A stretch of 64,000 nucleotides of DNA from Paludibacter sp. (GTDB lineage Bacteria > Bacteroidota > Bacteroidia > Bacteroidales > Paludibacteraceae), in assembly GCA_010365115.1 (NCBI GenBank), contig JAAFGX010000001.1:85139-149138 (forward strand), written 5' to 3'. The notes beneath the pieces are model-generated. The model had not been told where the DNA came from, searched no databases, and was given only the letters and a program-made list of their open reading frames with translations. Below are positions 18,385 to 28,282 of this stretch, one piece after another (positions within the stretch are counted from its first letter, which is position 1; every line of letters begins with the position of its first letter). The position numbers and the translations under genes are program-made.

Positions 18385-18911
18385 AAATTAAGAAAAGCCT
18401 CTATACTGAAAACCCATCGAAAAATTGCTTCATAAGTTCCAGAAAGAAGTGGCATATCTTAGCCATGTACAGCCATCTAATCAATTTCTTTTTCCCAATG
18501 CACCCAATCCCAATAAGGCATTGTGTATCCATGAATTACCACATTCAGATAATAATGGTATGTAAATGGAGATTGCACGGTACGAGTGTATTCCGGTAAA
18601 ACCTCTGGAATATTGATACGGTTTCCCGACCAAGATACAATTGAATTACAAGCATTCGAAAGATAATCGTAAGTGGCTCGGCAAAGTGTAGCTTGATCGG
18701 ATGCAACAATGTAAACTTTGTTGTTTTTCACATTTATTGAATAGCTTTTTTGTTTTGATTTATCTATTTCAAAACGGAAATTTGAAGCAGTTTTATCACC
18801 TGTAACTCTGGCAATAACATCTGCTGCAGGATTTACATCCGCAATCAAGTTAACCGGCATTACAATTACGAAAAATACAATTAAAACTGATATACAATAA
18901 ATCGATCTCAT
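18385..18911 (-). pseudogene. remnant of a GH89 alpha-N-acetylglucosaminidase
   Basis: The first 144 codons (18911 to 18477) encode a signal peptide, the NAGLU N-terminal domain (IARVTGDKTASNFRFEI through ATYDYLSNACNSIVSW) and the start of the catalytic barrel, PFTYHYYLNVVIHGYTMPYW. Homology continues through a TAG where the family has Trp (EKEID-stop-MAVHG), then through a second stop into DMPLLSGTYEAIF, and ends next to argG. The catalytic part of the family (about 700 residues) is missing, so this cannot be an active enzyme. It is the outermost gene of the decaying end of the polysaccharide locus. Confidence 0.8.
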
Positions 18912-18954
18912 ATTTACAATAACTATTATAAAATAAACAATTACAAAACACAGC

Positions 18955-20011
18955 TTAAATAACTATTATTTTCTGAACAAATTTTCTGTTATTGTTCTTT
19001 AGAATAGCCACATAACAGCCCGGACGAAGCTCAGGAATATTATTTTTATAGGAATTTTGAATTTTTCTTTCAAAAACTATTTTTCCATCCATATTAGTTA
19101 GCTGCAAATTACCAGTCTCGCAATTGGAAGGCATTTCCAAATTTAATGTATGTTTATTATCAATCCAAATTTTAGGATTTAATTCACTTATATTTTCTAT
19201 GTTGTTGGGTGCATTTTCAATTAATGTTAAATGAGCAAATGTGATTGAATTTTGCCATGAAGCATCTCTGTTAGACGATGTCTCGTATTTTGAAGCAATA
19301 AAATTATCACGTGTTTCATCTTCACCATCATTATCGCAATAGGCCAACGTTAATCCCATTTTTTTGCCATTTACCAAATTGGCTTTGAATAGATTAGGGT
19401 TATCTGTTGCTTTGTAATTACGATTAAGCACCATTAACGAAAATTCCAAGGTATATTTTGTTCCCACATTGGTACATTTAAATTCTGGGAAATGACTTCG
19501 ATAATTCACATAAATTCCTGCACCCCAATTGAGTTGATTGTTTTCACTAAATATATCAAGGGCATCGAAATCGGTGTTAGTATTTCCCCCGGTAATATGA
19601 TAAGCAAAAGCACTATTGTTAGCCGCATGGTCTCCACCCGGTCTGTCCTCGTCCAAAAACACTTCTACCACATCGTAAAATGAATATTTACCGTTTGTTT
19701 TACTAAAAACATAGCCTGTTCTGAAATACTCGTCCGTAGTTTCAACCAAAAAATACAATAAATTAGTCGTTTTGTTCCATAAAACTTTATAACGACCTGA
19801 GAAATCTGCTGTGGGAAGTGTAGTGTTGTAGGGATCCCACATATAATTCAGATCCAACCAATTTGCCCCACTCCAAACTGCATCTGCTCCATCGCCATCA
19901 ATCACAGGTAAAACTGAAGTATGAATAGCAACGATACTATCGCTCCATGGCTCGAAGCAATGAAAGCGGGAGAATAAAGAAAAAAAGAATAGAAAAATAT
20001 AGTTTTTTCAT
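18955..20011 (-). pseudogene. CBM9-like secreted protein with T9SS domain, frameshifted after the signal peptide
   Basis: An ATG at 20011 opens a signal peptide (MKKLYFSILFFFILPLSLL), but that frame stops at 19937. The next frame carries the mature protein: EPWSDSIVAIHTSV, then VIDGDGADAVWSGANW, a CBM9-type beta-sandwich (PF06452-like, about 200 residues with YDVVEVFLDEDRPGG), and a C-terminal T9SS sorting domain (LQLTNMDGKIVFERKI through KFVQKIIVI). One base gained or lost near 19940-19960 separates the two parts. The mature part alone could start at GTG 19905, without an export signal. CBM9 domains bind sugar chain ends, so this was probably a surface glycan-binding protein. Confidence 0.7.
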
Positions 20012-20193
20012 TTTGATCGCTTAAATTAAAAGTCCACTCCAAAAAGTGGAAGAACACAAAACATGCTGAAAGTCGTAAATTTAAGCAAACAACAAACACA
20101 TAATTTAGAGAAAATGCAAGAATTTGATTTTGAAAATATGCTCTATTTGTGTCATTTGGGTTCAAAGAATCCTTTTCAGAAGAAACTCTTTTT

Positions 20194-21603
20194 TTATTTA
20201 TTTTCAATAATTAGAACCCAATCGCACCCATCACCTTTCGAAGGCGGCACTGCTTCATATATTAAATTGTTGGTTGAAATAGGGGTTTTTTCAGAATAGC
20301 TACCATCGCGTGGATTATACCAACTAAGACTTAAATCATTGCCTTTAACTTTGCTTAACGAGACATAGAATTTTTCGCCCATAGGAGTATAGGCCAAAAT
20401 TGTAGATTCATCTTTTGCACATAGTGCTGTTACATAGTTATCGCTAATATCCGTGTTATAAAGAATCGCAGTTTTGTCGGGCTGCAAATTATTAATTCCG
20501 AATTTTTCAATTAATTTACGCAGATGTCCCATGTCTTCTGCACCAGGACTATAGATTGCCTTTTGCCACGAAAATTTTACTGCGATTGGGGCAAATCGAC
20601 CTTTGTCCCAAAAACACCATATACTTCCATTTCCATAAGTATGCCCGCAAGCACCTGAAAAAACGGAACCATAAGCAGCCCTACGGACATCATAATCGTT
20701 ATAATAACCGTAAGATGTTAAAGAATCGGGCATTTCGTAAGGATTTTTCTTATATGCTTCGTCAAGTTTCATTTGCCCAAATTTTACAGGAATATCTTCA
20801 TACCGGCATTCTCCATCCAAACATGGCTTTGCTGGGTTGAGCATATAGTTATTTGTTGTGTATAAATAATTTGGCGCTCCACGTTCATCATGACCACTTT
20901 GAGTCATGTTAAAATCCAGCCATTTATCATTATGAAAAAAGCTCGAAGACGAAATACTTCCGCTTGGATGGTAAGTTAACAGATGCTTTCCTGCGTCACC
21001 TTCACTAATCCCCTTGGCCATGTTTCGAATTAATTTATAATGCTCCTCGGTTGTGGGATTGCGGTCGCCACCTAATACCCAAATGATATTCCATTGGTTT
21101 TTATATCGGTTGCCGATATATTTTCCATAAATCATGGCATTTTCAGATGTGAATATTTCCTTCTCAACGCCCCATATTCTACTCCATTTGTCTCCCCAGG
21201 CAGGAAGCATTGCGATAAATATTCCCAAACTGGCGGCCTTTTTCACCACATAATCCACATGTTTGAAATATGCTTCGTTCGGTTTTTCAGGATTTTTGTC
21301 TATCAAAGACAAATCTCCATTTCTGTTGGGCTCTGTCAAGCCAAATAATTCGGCAAGTGCAACAGCCTGAATAACATTAAACCCTTGTTTCGAAAGTGTT
21401 TACAAATAAAAATCGGTCTCCTTATCGTCTAATCGATGAAACAATTCCCATGCGGTATCGCCCATCCAGAAAAAGGGTGAACCATCGGAATATTCAAGTA
21501 AATGCCCGTTAGTTGAAACTTTTAACCCTTTTGCGGGATTTTTGAATTGAGCAGTTGCGTTTTGCATTAAAACACAAAATAAAAGGATTACTATGTATCT
21601 CAT
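20194..21603 (-). pseudogene. GH140-like (DUF4038) hydrolase interrupted by an in-frame stop
   Basis: Start at ATG 21603 with a signal peptide ([19 protein letters not shown]), then a DUF4038/apiosidase-like (GH140-related) TIM barrel: [62 protein letters not shown]-terminal putative collagen-binding domain follows (LSWYNPRDGSYSEKT). An in-frame TAA at 21400-21402 (DFYL-stop-TLSKQGFNVIQ) splits the gene after about 67 residues with the frame otherwise intact, consistent with one AAA or GAA to TAA change. GH140 members act on apiose-type linkages, but DUF4038 proteins are diverse, so the substrate is open. Confidence 0.75.
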
Positions 21604-21625
21604 GAGATTAATTATTTTAAGATAT

Positions 21626-23265
21626 TTATTGTTGAATACAGATTTTCGTTCTATGAATAACTCCATTTTCATTACGAGCCTCAACAATATAGAAACCGTT
21701 TGAAAGCGTTAAATTTACAGGCAATTTATCGTAACCTTTTGATTGATATGCAATTTTTCCTGACATATCAATTACGCTGACAGTAAAATTACCTTCAGAT
21801 TCAATTGTAAATAAACATTACTTGGAATAGGATAAATTTTGAAATTGTCAGCTATGTTATTATTTAATCCAGAAGGAATTTGCGACCGCAACGCCACTAT
21901 CTCCATACTTGTCACCGAGATAGTGGCTTTTCCGTTTATCATAACTATTGGCTCTGAGGTAGTTATGAATTGTTCACCACTCCGAATACGCGAGACTGTT
22001 AGACTAAGCAACGGAACATTTGCAAGTTCAGGTATATTTAGCGTTACAACTATGGTTTTTTCATTGGCTGAATAATAGTTTAAAAACCTGTGCTCAGCAT
22101 TCAAACCAGTTAGATTAACAATACCAATACCAAAACTCCCATCCAGATTTTTGGTTGTAGCCGAAATAATATCAGGTTCTTTCAGATATTTCCATTGCAT
22201 ATCAGAACTATACAAATAGGGTGTGCTGGTTGAGATTCTAAAAACTGAACCAACATCAAAAATCTCATTCAACGCTTTGAAAACATAAAATCGACCCTGA
22301 AATATCGGATTTGAAGGAGTACCATCTTGAATAAATTGCCCTGATGACCAATGAGTAAAATGCGTTGCACCATGGTTTACGTCCGACAGATATTGTGCAG
22401 CTGAAATTGCTGGAAGCATCCAATTGGCATTGTTGTTCCCGGCATCGTCAGTAGCCGCCAACGAAACCCACGATTCTTTGCCTGACGCCAAAGTGATATT
22501 TTGCATATAGGTACTGATTCCTAAACCATAGTCCTGCATACTAAAACCCTTTAGCGCCGCCATAGCCGCTGGACTATTATTTATAGCGGTATAATACAAA
22601 CTATCGTCACCTAATTTACAGTCGTAAGCCGCAACATGTGCTGCATCGATATGGTTTTTTGGAAAGAACTCGACAGTACTTGGTCCGATAATTCCTATAT
22701 CCTTAAGTCCGTTACTATCAAAAAGTGTTCGTGCTGTTGTAATAGCATTAATCACATCCGATGGCTCCATACGACAATTGGCGAATTGGCGAGTATTGGT
22801 TTTGTTTCGAATATCAAAATGAGTTACTTTATATCCGGCGTCCACCAAAGACTTAATTCTTGAAAAGTAATAAGCAGCTCTACCAAAAGCATTTGTACAC
22901 GGATTACTAACGCCGTCATTTTCATTTAAGCCACCAGTAATAACTACGAATTTTACACCTGCATCAACCATATAAGGAATCAGTTTATTGCTGAAATACT
23001 TTGATTTTAAATCATTTTCGGGCCATGGACGTACAATCGTAAATTTACTTTCAGTAATAAATTTCGACATAAAATATCGCTTATCAGATTCGCTGGAATT
23101 TATCCATAAATCCCAATCACCATAATTAAGCGTATTAAAACCAGTCCCTTGAAAGGTTTGAGCTGGTTTTGATCCGACAGTTATAGTAGTCTGGGAATAA
23201 GTAGTTTGCCTATGAAAAATAAGTAAAAAGAGTATAGCTTTTAACAATTTGAATTTACTTTTCAT
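21626..23265 (-). pseudogene. GH30-like protein lacking catalytic glutamates, with a frameshifted T9SS domain
   Basis: Signal peptide, then a clan GH-A-like barrel related to the four GH30-like proteins downstream in coordinate (shared FLSDVNHGATHF, NLDGSFGIGIVNLTGLNAEH, and the C-terminal beta-sandwich with PIVMINGKATISVTSMEIVALRS). The position of the acid/base Glu is Lys155 (DIRNKTNT) and that of the nucleophile is Leu269 (SWVSLAATDD), so hydrolysis by the usual mechanism is unlikely. After IYPIPSNVY a frameshift near 21808-21815 takes the T9SS domain into another frame (TIESEGNFTVSVIDMSGKIA on to 21626). It may have been a sugar-binding pseudoenzyme before the frameshift. Confidence 0.68.
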
Positions 23266-23326
23266 AATCTATTTATTCAAGCATTGAGATTTTCTATTGT
23301 AAATTTGTTATCTAAGATATTTGCAC

Positions 23327-25411
23327 TTAATACTTCCAAACTGCAATGCCGGCAGGCTCAAGATTTTCAGAACCAATAATAAGTTTTTTGATAGTTGTTG
23401 ACGGTATTTTAGCTGATTCACTACTGTAGTTAATAGCCACGCCAAAACCATCGCGGTAATCAACAACCATCCCTTGTGGTAATTCAACAAATGGAATTTC
23501 ATTTTTTTGAAATAATAATTTCATAACATTTCGTTCCATAATGCCATTTTCGGTGCTTACACCTATAAACGTGACTGTTCCTTTTCCTAATTTATGATTT
23601 GTCACCGCAGCTTTACCTTTATAAAACTGATCGGAATAACTAGCCCAAACTTCCGTTTCCGGCATTGGCGAAATTATATCTGCCCAATTGTTCCACTTAA
23701 ATTTCTCGTTTTGCAACTCTACAGTCCCAAAAATATTTTCAGGTAAGTTATCATATTTATCAACAGACCCTCCTATCAATTTACTAATTTTAGCCGCCCA
23801 TTTTGCTTCATATAAATTACCATTGACATCCTTTTGTCCACTACGAACAGTAAGTACTAGATGACCTCCATCTAAAACATATTTTTCCCATTCTTGGCAT
23901 AATTTATCAGAAACGAGCTGATAACTCGGCGCCACAATAACTTTGTATTTAGAAAAATCGCTCACAGAATCCAGAAAATCAACAGGACAATTCAATGATT
24001 TTAAATTGGCATATAATTTATACTGATGTTGCAAATAACTCCATTTTATATTTTGAGCTTGAATTTGTTGATCCCATAGATTATCAAGACTAAACATAAA
24101 TCCTACTCTACGTAATTCATAATCTGATGGATTTTTTGCATCAGGTTCATATAGTTCACGTACTTTTTTCATATCCTTAATAAACTGAATCCATTCCAGT
24201 CCACCTGGAGTATCGGTCACTCCATCCGGACCAACCATACCAGTATAGTATTGTTCTGCTCCATTTAGAGGTTGTCGAAAACGATATGCACATGCAAATT
24301 TCAGATTTCCTACAAATGCATTCCATAAGTAAGCCGTAGGCGTACCAGGAAGTAGCAATGAAGTAGAATTTCCCCAATTTACTTGACCAGGCTGCAACTC
24401 CATAACACCTGTAATGCCGTTACACGATCTGAAATAATCATTTGCCCATGATATTTTCCACCAATCGCCCATACGAAAACCATTGGTTCCAGAACCAGTA
24501 CTAAACCCTGAAACCGGATAAGCAGTGTACGAAATGAAATCTAAATCTTTATTACGCCATGGATCAACCGGATCGTGTTCATACATAAAATTAGTAGTAA
24601 CAAACTGGCTTTTGTCAACATACTTTTTTAGAATTACATTTTGCATTGAAACAAAACTGGCACATTCATCAGCAGAAAACCTTTTAAAATCGAGTATGGA
24701 ATGTGGGCTTGCTGGGCTGCTAATAAGACGCAAAGGATTAGGTAATTCTATTTGATTGAAATTATTGTACATTCCACTCCAAAATGTGCCACCCCATGTT
24801 TTGTTTAATTTATCGATTGAGCCGTATTTGTTTTTAAGCCAAACTCGAAAATTCTTTTCTACCGAAGGACCATAATCAATCACTCCATAGTGCGATGGTT
24901 CATTATCAATTTGCCAACCCCAAATACGCCTATCGTTTCCATAATGTTTTGCCATTTCAAGTACAATTTTAGATACTAATTGTCGGTATTTTGGACTTGA
25001 CCAAGAGCATTGCTGTCTTGTTCCATGCGATGCTTTTACGCCATTATCTTTCACCAAAAGCACTTCGGGATATTTTTGTGTTAACCAAGCCGGTGGCGTA
25101 GGTGATGGTGTGCACATAATAACCTTTAAACCATGTTTGTGAGCTAACTCCAGAGCTGCATCAAGCCATTTGAAGTCGTACTTTCCTTCAGTAGGTTCGA
25201 GCATTGCCCAACTAAATTCTGCAAAATGTGTAAACTCGTAGCCACGTGCTGCAATATTTGCCAAATCTCTATTCCATTGTGTTGGAGACCAATTTTCAGG
25301 ATAGTAATACACACCTGTTTCCATTAGTTTTTCTTTTGGGAAAAACTCCTGTGATTTTATATCGTAGGCACTGATTATTAGAATCAGAATCATGCAATAA
25401 ATAGATTTCAT
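23327..25411 (-). CDS. GH42 beta-galactosidase, secreted
   Basis: A 694-residue protein with an N-terminal signal peptide and the three GH42 parts: catalytic barrel (to about 400), a trimerisation domain (about 410-610, KVIVAPSYQLVSDK, GGHLVLTVRSGQKD) and a C-terminal beta-domain. The acid/base is Glu171 in WQIDNEPSHYG and the nucleophile Glu338 in GVMELQPGQVNWG. GH42 enzymes release terminal beta-galactose. No sorting domain is seen, so it is probably periplasmic. It is 61 bases upstream (in transcription) of the GH30-like gene and 75 bases after the GH29-GH16 gene, in the same direction. Confidence 0.9.
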   Translation of the reverse strand: MKSIYCMILILIISAYDIKSQEFFPKEKLMETGVYYYPENWSPTQWNRDLANIAARGYEFTHFAEFSWAMLEPTEGKYDFKWLDAALELAHKHGLKVIMCTPSPTPPAWLTQKYPEVLLVKDNGVKASHGTRQQCSWSSPKYRQLVSKIVLEMAKHYGNDRRIWGWQIDNEPSHYGVIDYGPSVEKNFRVWLKNKYGSIDKLNKTWGGTFWSGMYNNFNQIELPNPLRLISSPASPHSILDFKRFSADECASFVSMQNVILKKYVDKSQFVTTNFMYEHDPVDPWRNKDLDFISYTAYPVSGFSTGSGTNGFRMGDWWKISWANDYFRSCNGITGVMELQPGQVNWGNSTSLLLPGTPTAYLWNAFVGNLKFACAYRFRQPLNGAEQYYTGMVGPDGVTDTPGGLEWIQFIKDMKKVRELYEPDAKNPSDYELRRVGFMFSLDNLWDQQIQAQNIKWSYLQHQYKLYANLKSLNCPVDFLDSVSDFSKYKVIVAPSYQLVSDKLCQEWEKYVLDGGHLVLTVRSGQKDVNGNLYEAKWAAKISKLIGGSVDKYDNLPENIFGTVELQNEKFKWNNWADIISPMPETEVWASYSDQFYKGKAAVTNHKLGKGTVTFIGVSTENGIMERNVMKLLFQKNEIPFVELPQGMVVDYRDGFGVAINYSSESAKIPSTTIKKLIIGSENLEPAGIAVWKY

Positions 25412-25486
25412 ACTGTATTTTTTATATACTTTGTTCGTGATAAATTGACATCTACAATACAGAGAAAATACCTCTACAACATTTAA

Positions 25487-27610
25487 TTAGTCGAGCGAAT
25501 ACATTCTCACATAATCCACTTTATATTCCATAGGGAAGATTTTGTCATCAATACCTTTCTGACCACCCCAAGAACCCCCAATTGCAAGGTTAATGAGTAA
25601 AAATTGTGGAGAATCAAAAGGCCATTCGCCGACTCCCTCGTTTTTCCGATTACATGTAAAATAAAGTTTGTCATCGAAAAAGAAATCCATGCGATCCTTG
25701 TACCAATCTACAGCATAAATATGAAAACCTGCAGATGGATTTTCAACATTAAAAGTTCCACCACGTGGATTTCCTTTGGTCCAGTTATAATCACGTGTGT
25801 GAACATTGGCATGGATTTTATTCGGATCAAAACCGACAAACTCCATGATATCTATTTCACCACAGGCTGGCCATTTTCCGTTAGAATTACTAAATTCTGT
25901 TCCCAATGTCCAGATTGCAGGCCAAACGCCAACACCATGTGGTATTTGAGCACGAACTTCGATTCTACCTCTTGTAAACTCATGTTTTCCCTGTGTATTA
26001 AGACAGGCCGATGTATATTTACCTTCTCTGTAATTTTCTTTTCGAGCGGTAATAATTAAGTTTCCATTTTCAACACGTGCATTTTCTAATCTGTTTTTGG
26101 TGTAATATTGCTTTTCGTCATTCCGAACCATCCCCTCTTCACAAACCCATTTTGTTGAATCAGGCAAACCTTTATAATTAAACTCGTCGGACCATACTAA
26201 TTTTTTCAATATTTTAGGAGACTTTATACCTACGCTATTTTTAATTTTATATACCCATGCATATTCACTTGGATTGTTATTAGGAGTAACAGCCGGTGGA
26301 GTGATGAAAAGTCTTCCACCAGAAACATTGTACTTTATTTTCTCATCTAGACCCAACATTTTTACTGATTCGCAACTATTCACTCCTTCAATAACGAGTT
26401 GTTTGCTATTCCAACCAGTGACAATTAAATATAAATCGTTACCCTTTGTAGTAAAAAATAAATTGCTTTCATTATTAACTCTGGGTGCTTTATTCCAAAT
26501 TCTCGTATCATAAATAGCCTCCCCGTTTATTTTAAGCCAATTACCAATATCGGTCAACCGTTGTTGCATTACTACTGGAATAAGCCCATCGGAAGTTGGC
26601 CCTATGTTAAGTAATAAATTTCCTCCAGTAGATACTTTTTTAATTAACATGTGGATGAGTTGTTCAGAAGTACTGTAATCTTCCAAGTTTTCCATTTTGT
26701 TATAACCAAATGAATTACCTATTCCACGACATTCTTCCCAAGGTCGTGAATGTGTTGTAAGTGATGTGCCTTGAAGCACTTCATCGTATTCGGTAGTATA
26801 AAATCCACCATGCTTGCTTCGGGTTTCTTTTCCCCAACGGTCGTTTACCACAATACTTTCTTTAACTTCAGACTCGTTATACAACCACGCCAGAAAATCG
26901 ACACTCTTATATTTTTCAGATGGAAAATCCCATTCACCATCAGTCCACAACATATCAGGTTTATAGCGGGTTACCAAATCTTTCATCTGAGGAATCATGT
27001 GTTCGTCGACATATTTTTCTGTATTACTATACATATAGGGATGATACCACTCCAACAATGAATAATAAAAACCCATTCGCATACCTTTTCTTTTCACCTC
27101 TTTTGACAACTCACCACATAAATCGCGATGTGCACCAATATCGACCGAATTCCAATTTACACTTTGTGCACTTGGCCAAAGTGTAAAACCATCGTGATGT
27201 TTTGAAGTAAGCACCACATATTTTGCTCCAGCATTTTTAAACAAATCAGCCCAAATATTCGGGTCGAAATTGGTTGCTTTGAATTGTGTTGCAAAGTCTT
27301 GATACTTGAAATTCTTGCCATATACACTATCATGGTATGCTTTAAAGTACTGATTTCCACTTTGAACTTTGTTCCAATAATGTTCAGCATATCGCTGCGC
27401 ACCATCACCTTTAGGAACGTTTACCGGTGCCCAGGCAGGCACACTGTAAACACCCCAATGTATAAAAATTCCAAATTTTGCATTTTGGAACCAACCAGGG
27501 ATAGGCCTGCTATCAATTGACTCCCAAGTAGGCATGTACTTGTTTTGTGAACTGACTAAATTGTTATTTAACAACAAGGTAATAATCAATAAAAATAATG
27601 TTTTTCGCAT
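25487..27610 (-). CDS. GH29 alpha-L-fucosidase fused to a GH16 beta-glucanase-like domain
   Basis: A two-enzyme protein of 707 residues from ATG 27610 (signal peptide MRKTLFLLIITLLLNNN). Residues about 25-455 are a complete GH29 fucosidase: FGIFIHWGVYSVPAW, SKHHDGFTLWPS, the nucleophile Asp224 in DMLWTDGEWD, and STGGNLLLNIGPTSDG. Residues about 468-707 are a GH16 domain beginning KLVWSDEFNYKG, with the catalytic pair Glu585/Glu590 in GEIDIMEFVG and GVGVWPAIWTLG upstream. GH16 members with this motif cut beta-1,3- or beta-1,3/1,4-linked glucans or galactans. The fusion suggests one polymer that has a beta-linked backbone and alpha-fucose side groups. An upstream in-frame extension to 27661 is ignored. 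Confidence 0.88.
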   Translation of the reverse strand: MRKTLFLLIITLLLNNNLVSSQNKYMPTWESIDSRPIPGWFQNAKFGIFIHWGVYSVPAWAPVNVPKGDGAQRYAEHYWNKVQSGNQYFKAYHDSVYGKNFKYQDFATQFKATNFDPNIWADLFKNAGAKYVVLTSKHHDGFTLWPSAQSVNWNSVDIGAHRDLCGELSKEVKRKGMRMGFYYSLLEWYHPYMYSNTEKYVDEHMIPQMKDLVTRYKPDMLWTDGEWDFPSEKYKSVDFLAWLYNESEVKESIVVNDRWGKETRSKHGGFYTTEYDEVLQGTSLTTHSRPWEECRGIGNSFGYNKMENLEDYSTSEQLIHMLIKKVSTGGNLLLNIGPTSDGLIPVVMQQRLTDIGNWLKINGEAIYDTRIWNKAPRVNNESNLFFTTKGNDLYLIVTGWNSKQLVIEGVNSCESVKMLGLDEKIKYNVSGGRLFITPPAVTPNNNPSEYAWVYKIKNSVGIKSPKILKKLVWSDEFNYKGLPDSTKWVCEEGMVRNDEKQYYTKNRLENARVENGNLIITARKENYREGKYTSACLNTQGKHEFTRGRIEVRAQIPHGVGVWPAIWTLGTEFSNSNGKWPACGEIDIMEFVGFDPNKIHANVHTRDYNWTKGNPRGGTFNVENPSAGFHIYAVDWYKDRMDFFFDDKLYFTCNRKNEGVGEWPFDSPQFLLINLAIGGSWGGQKGIDDKIFPMEYKVDYVRMYSLD

Positions 27611-27794
27611 TTTTGTTCTTTTTTTAATACCTGACCACATCAATTTGAGATATGCTATCAAGTCCGTTATTTATTTAATTAAATGTTTTCAATTTTAGTT
27701 TTATGTTTCGAAAAATAAAAAAATAATTTTCTCATTATCCTTTCAAAACACAATCTGGCTTAACATCGTAATACTAAAAATTAATTTAGTGAAT

Positions 27795-28257
27795 TTACAT
27801 TTTTACCACAAAAGCAAAGCCACCGTTTTCTTGCATGGTGATTTCTAAAGGTTTGGTTTCAATTATTTTACAATTAATTATTCCCAAACGATTCAAGTCG
27901 TTCTTCAAATCGGTATAAACATGAATATTACCGCCTTTTATATTTGGCAACTTCAATGAAACTTTTCGGGCTTTACCTGCGTTGATTCCGGCAATAAACC
28001 AGGTGTTCCCTTTTCTACGGGCCATACAACAGTATTCACCAGGGTAGCCAGCAAGAAGACGGGTTTCGTCCCATGTCGAAGTTAGTTGGGTTAAAATGGT
28101 TTTGCCACCGAATTCAGCAAGGCTTCAGGCGTGTCGGAAATTCCTTGCCAGCCCGACTCGAAGATTACTGACAGTGCCAATTCATGTGCCATGGTGGTTG
28201 TTTATATTTTCGAACTAAAGTTAACCGGTGTATAATCTTCGTAGTACACGAAAGCTT
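27795..28257 (-). pseudogene. C-terminal remnant of a GH97 glycosidase
   Basis: Only about 150 codons remain. Reading down the minus strand: VYYEDYTPVNFSSKI, an in-frame TAA at 28202-28204, TTTMAHELALSVIFESGWQG, then ISDTPEALLNSVAKPF, a one-base frameshift in a T-run near 28091-28097, then LTQLTSTWDETRLLAGYPGE and MARRKGNTWFIAGINAGK to the stop at 27795. These are characteristic GH97 C-terminal sequences. The N-terminal domain and the catalytic core are absent, so it is non-functional. It sits between the GH29-GH16 gene and the second GH29. Confidence 0.8.
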
Positions 28258-28282
28258 AAGAAAAAAAACGACATTCATAAAT

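Noticed and set aside
21400..21815. Programmed frameshifting or stop read-through for the damaged genes
   Set aside because: Several unrelated lesions of different kinds lie in adjacent genes, and no slippery site followed by a stimulatory structure was recognised; decay or sequence error is simpler.
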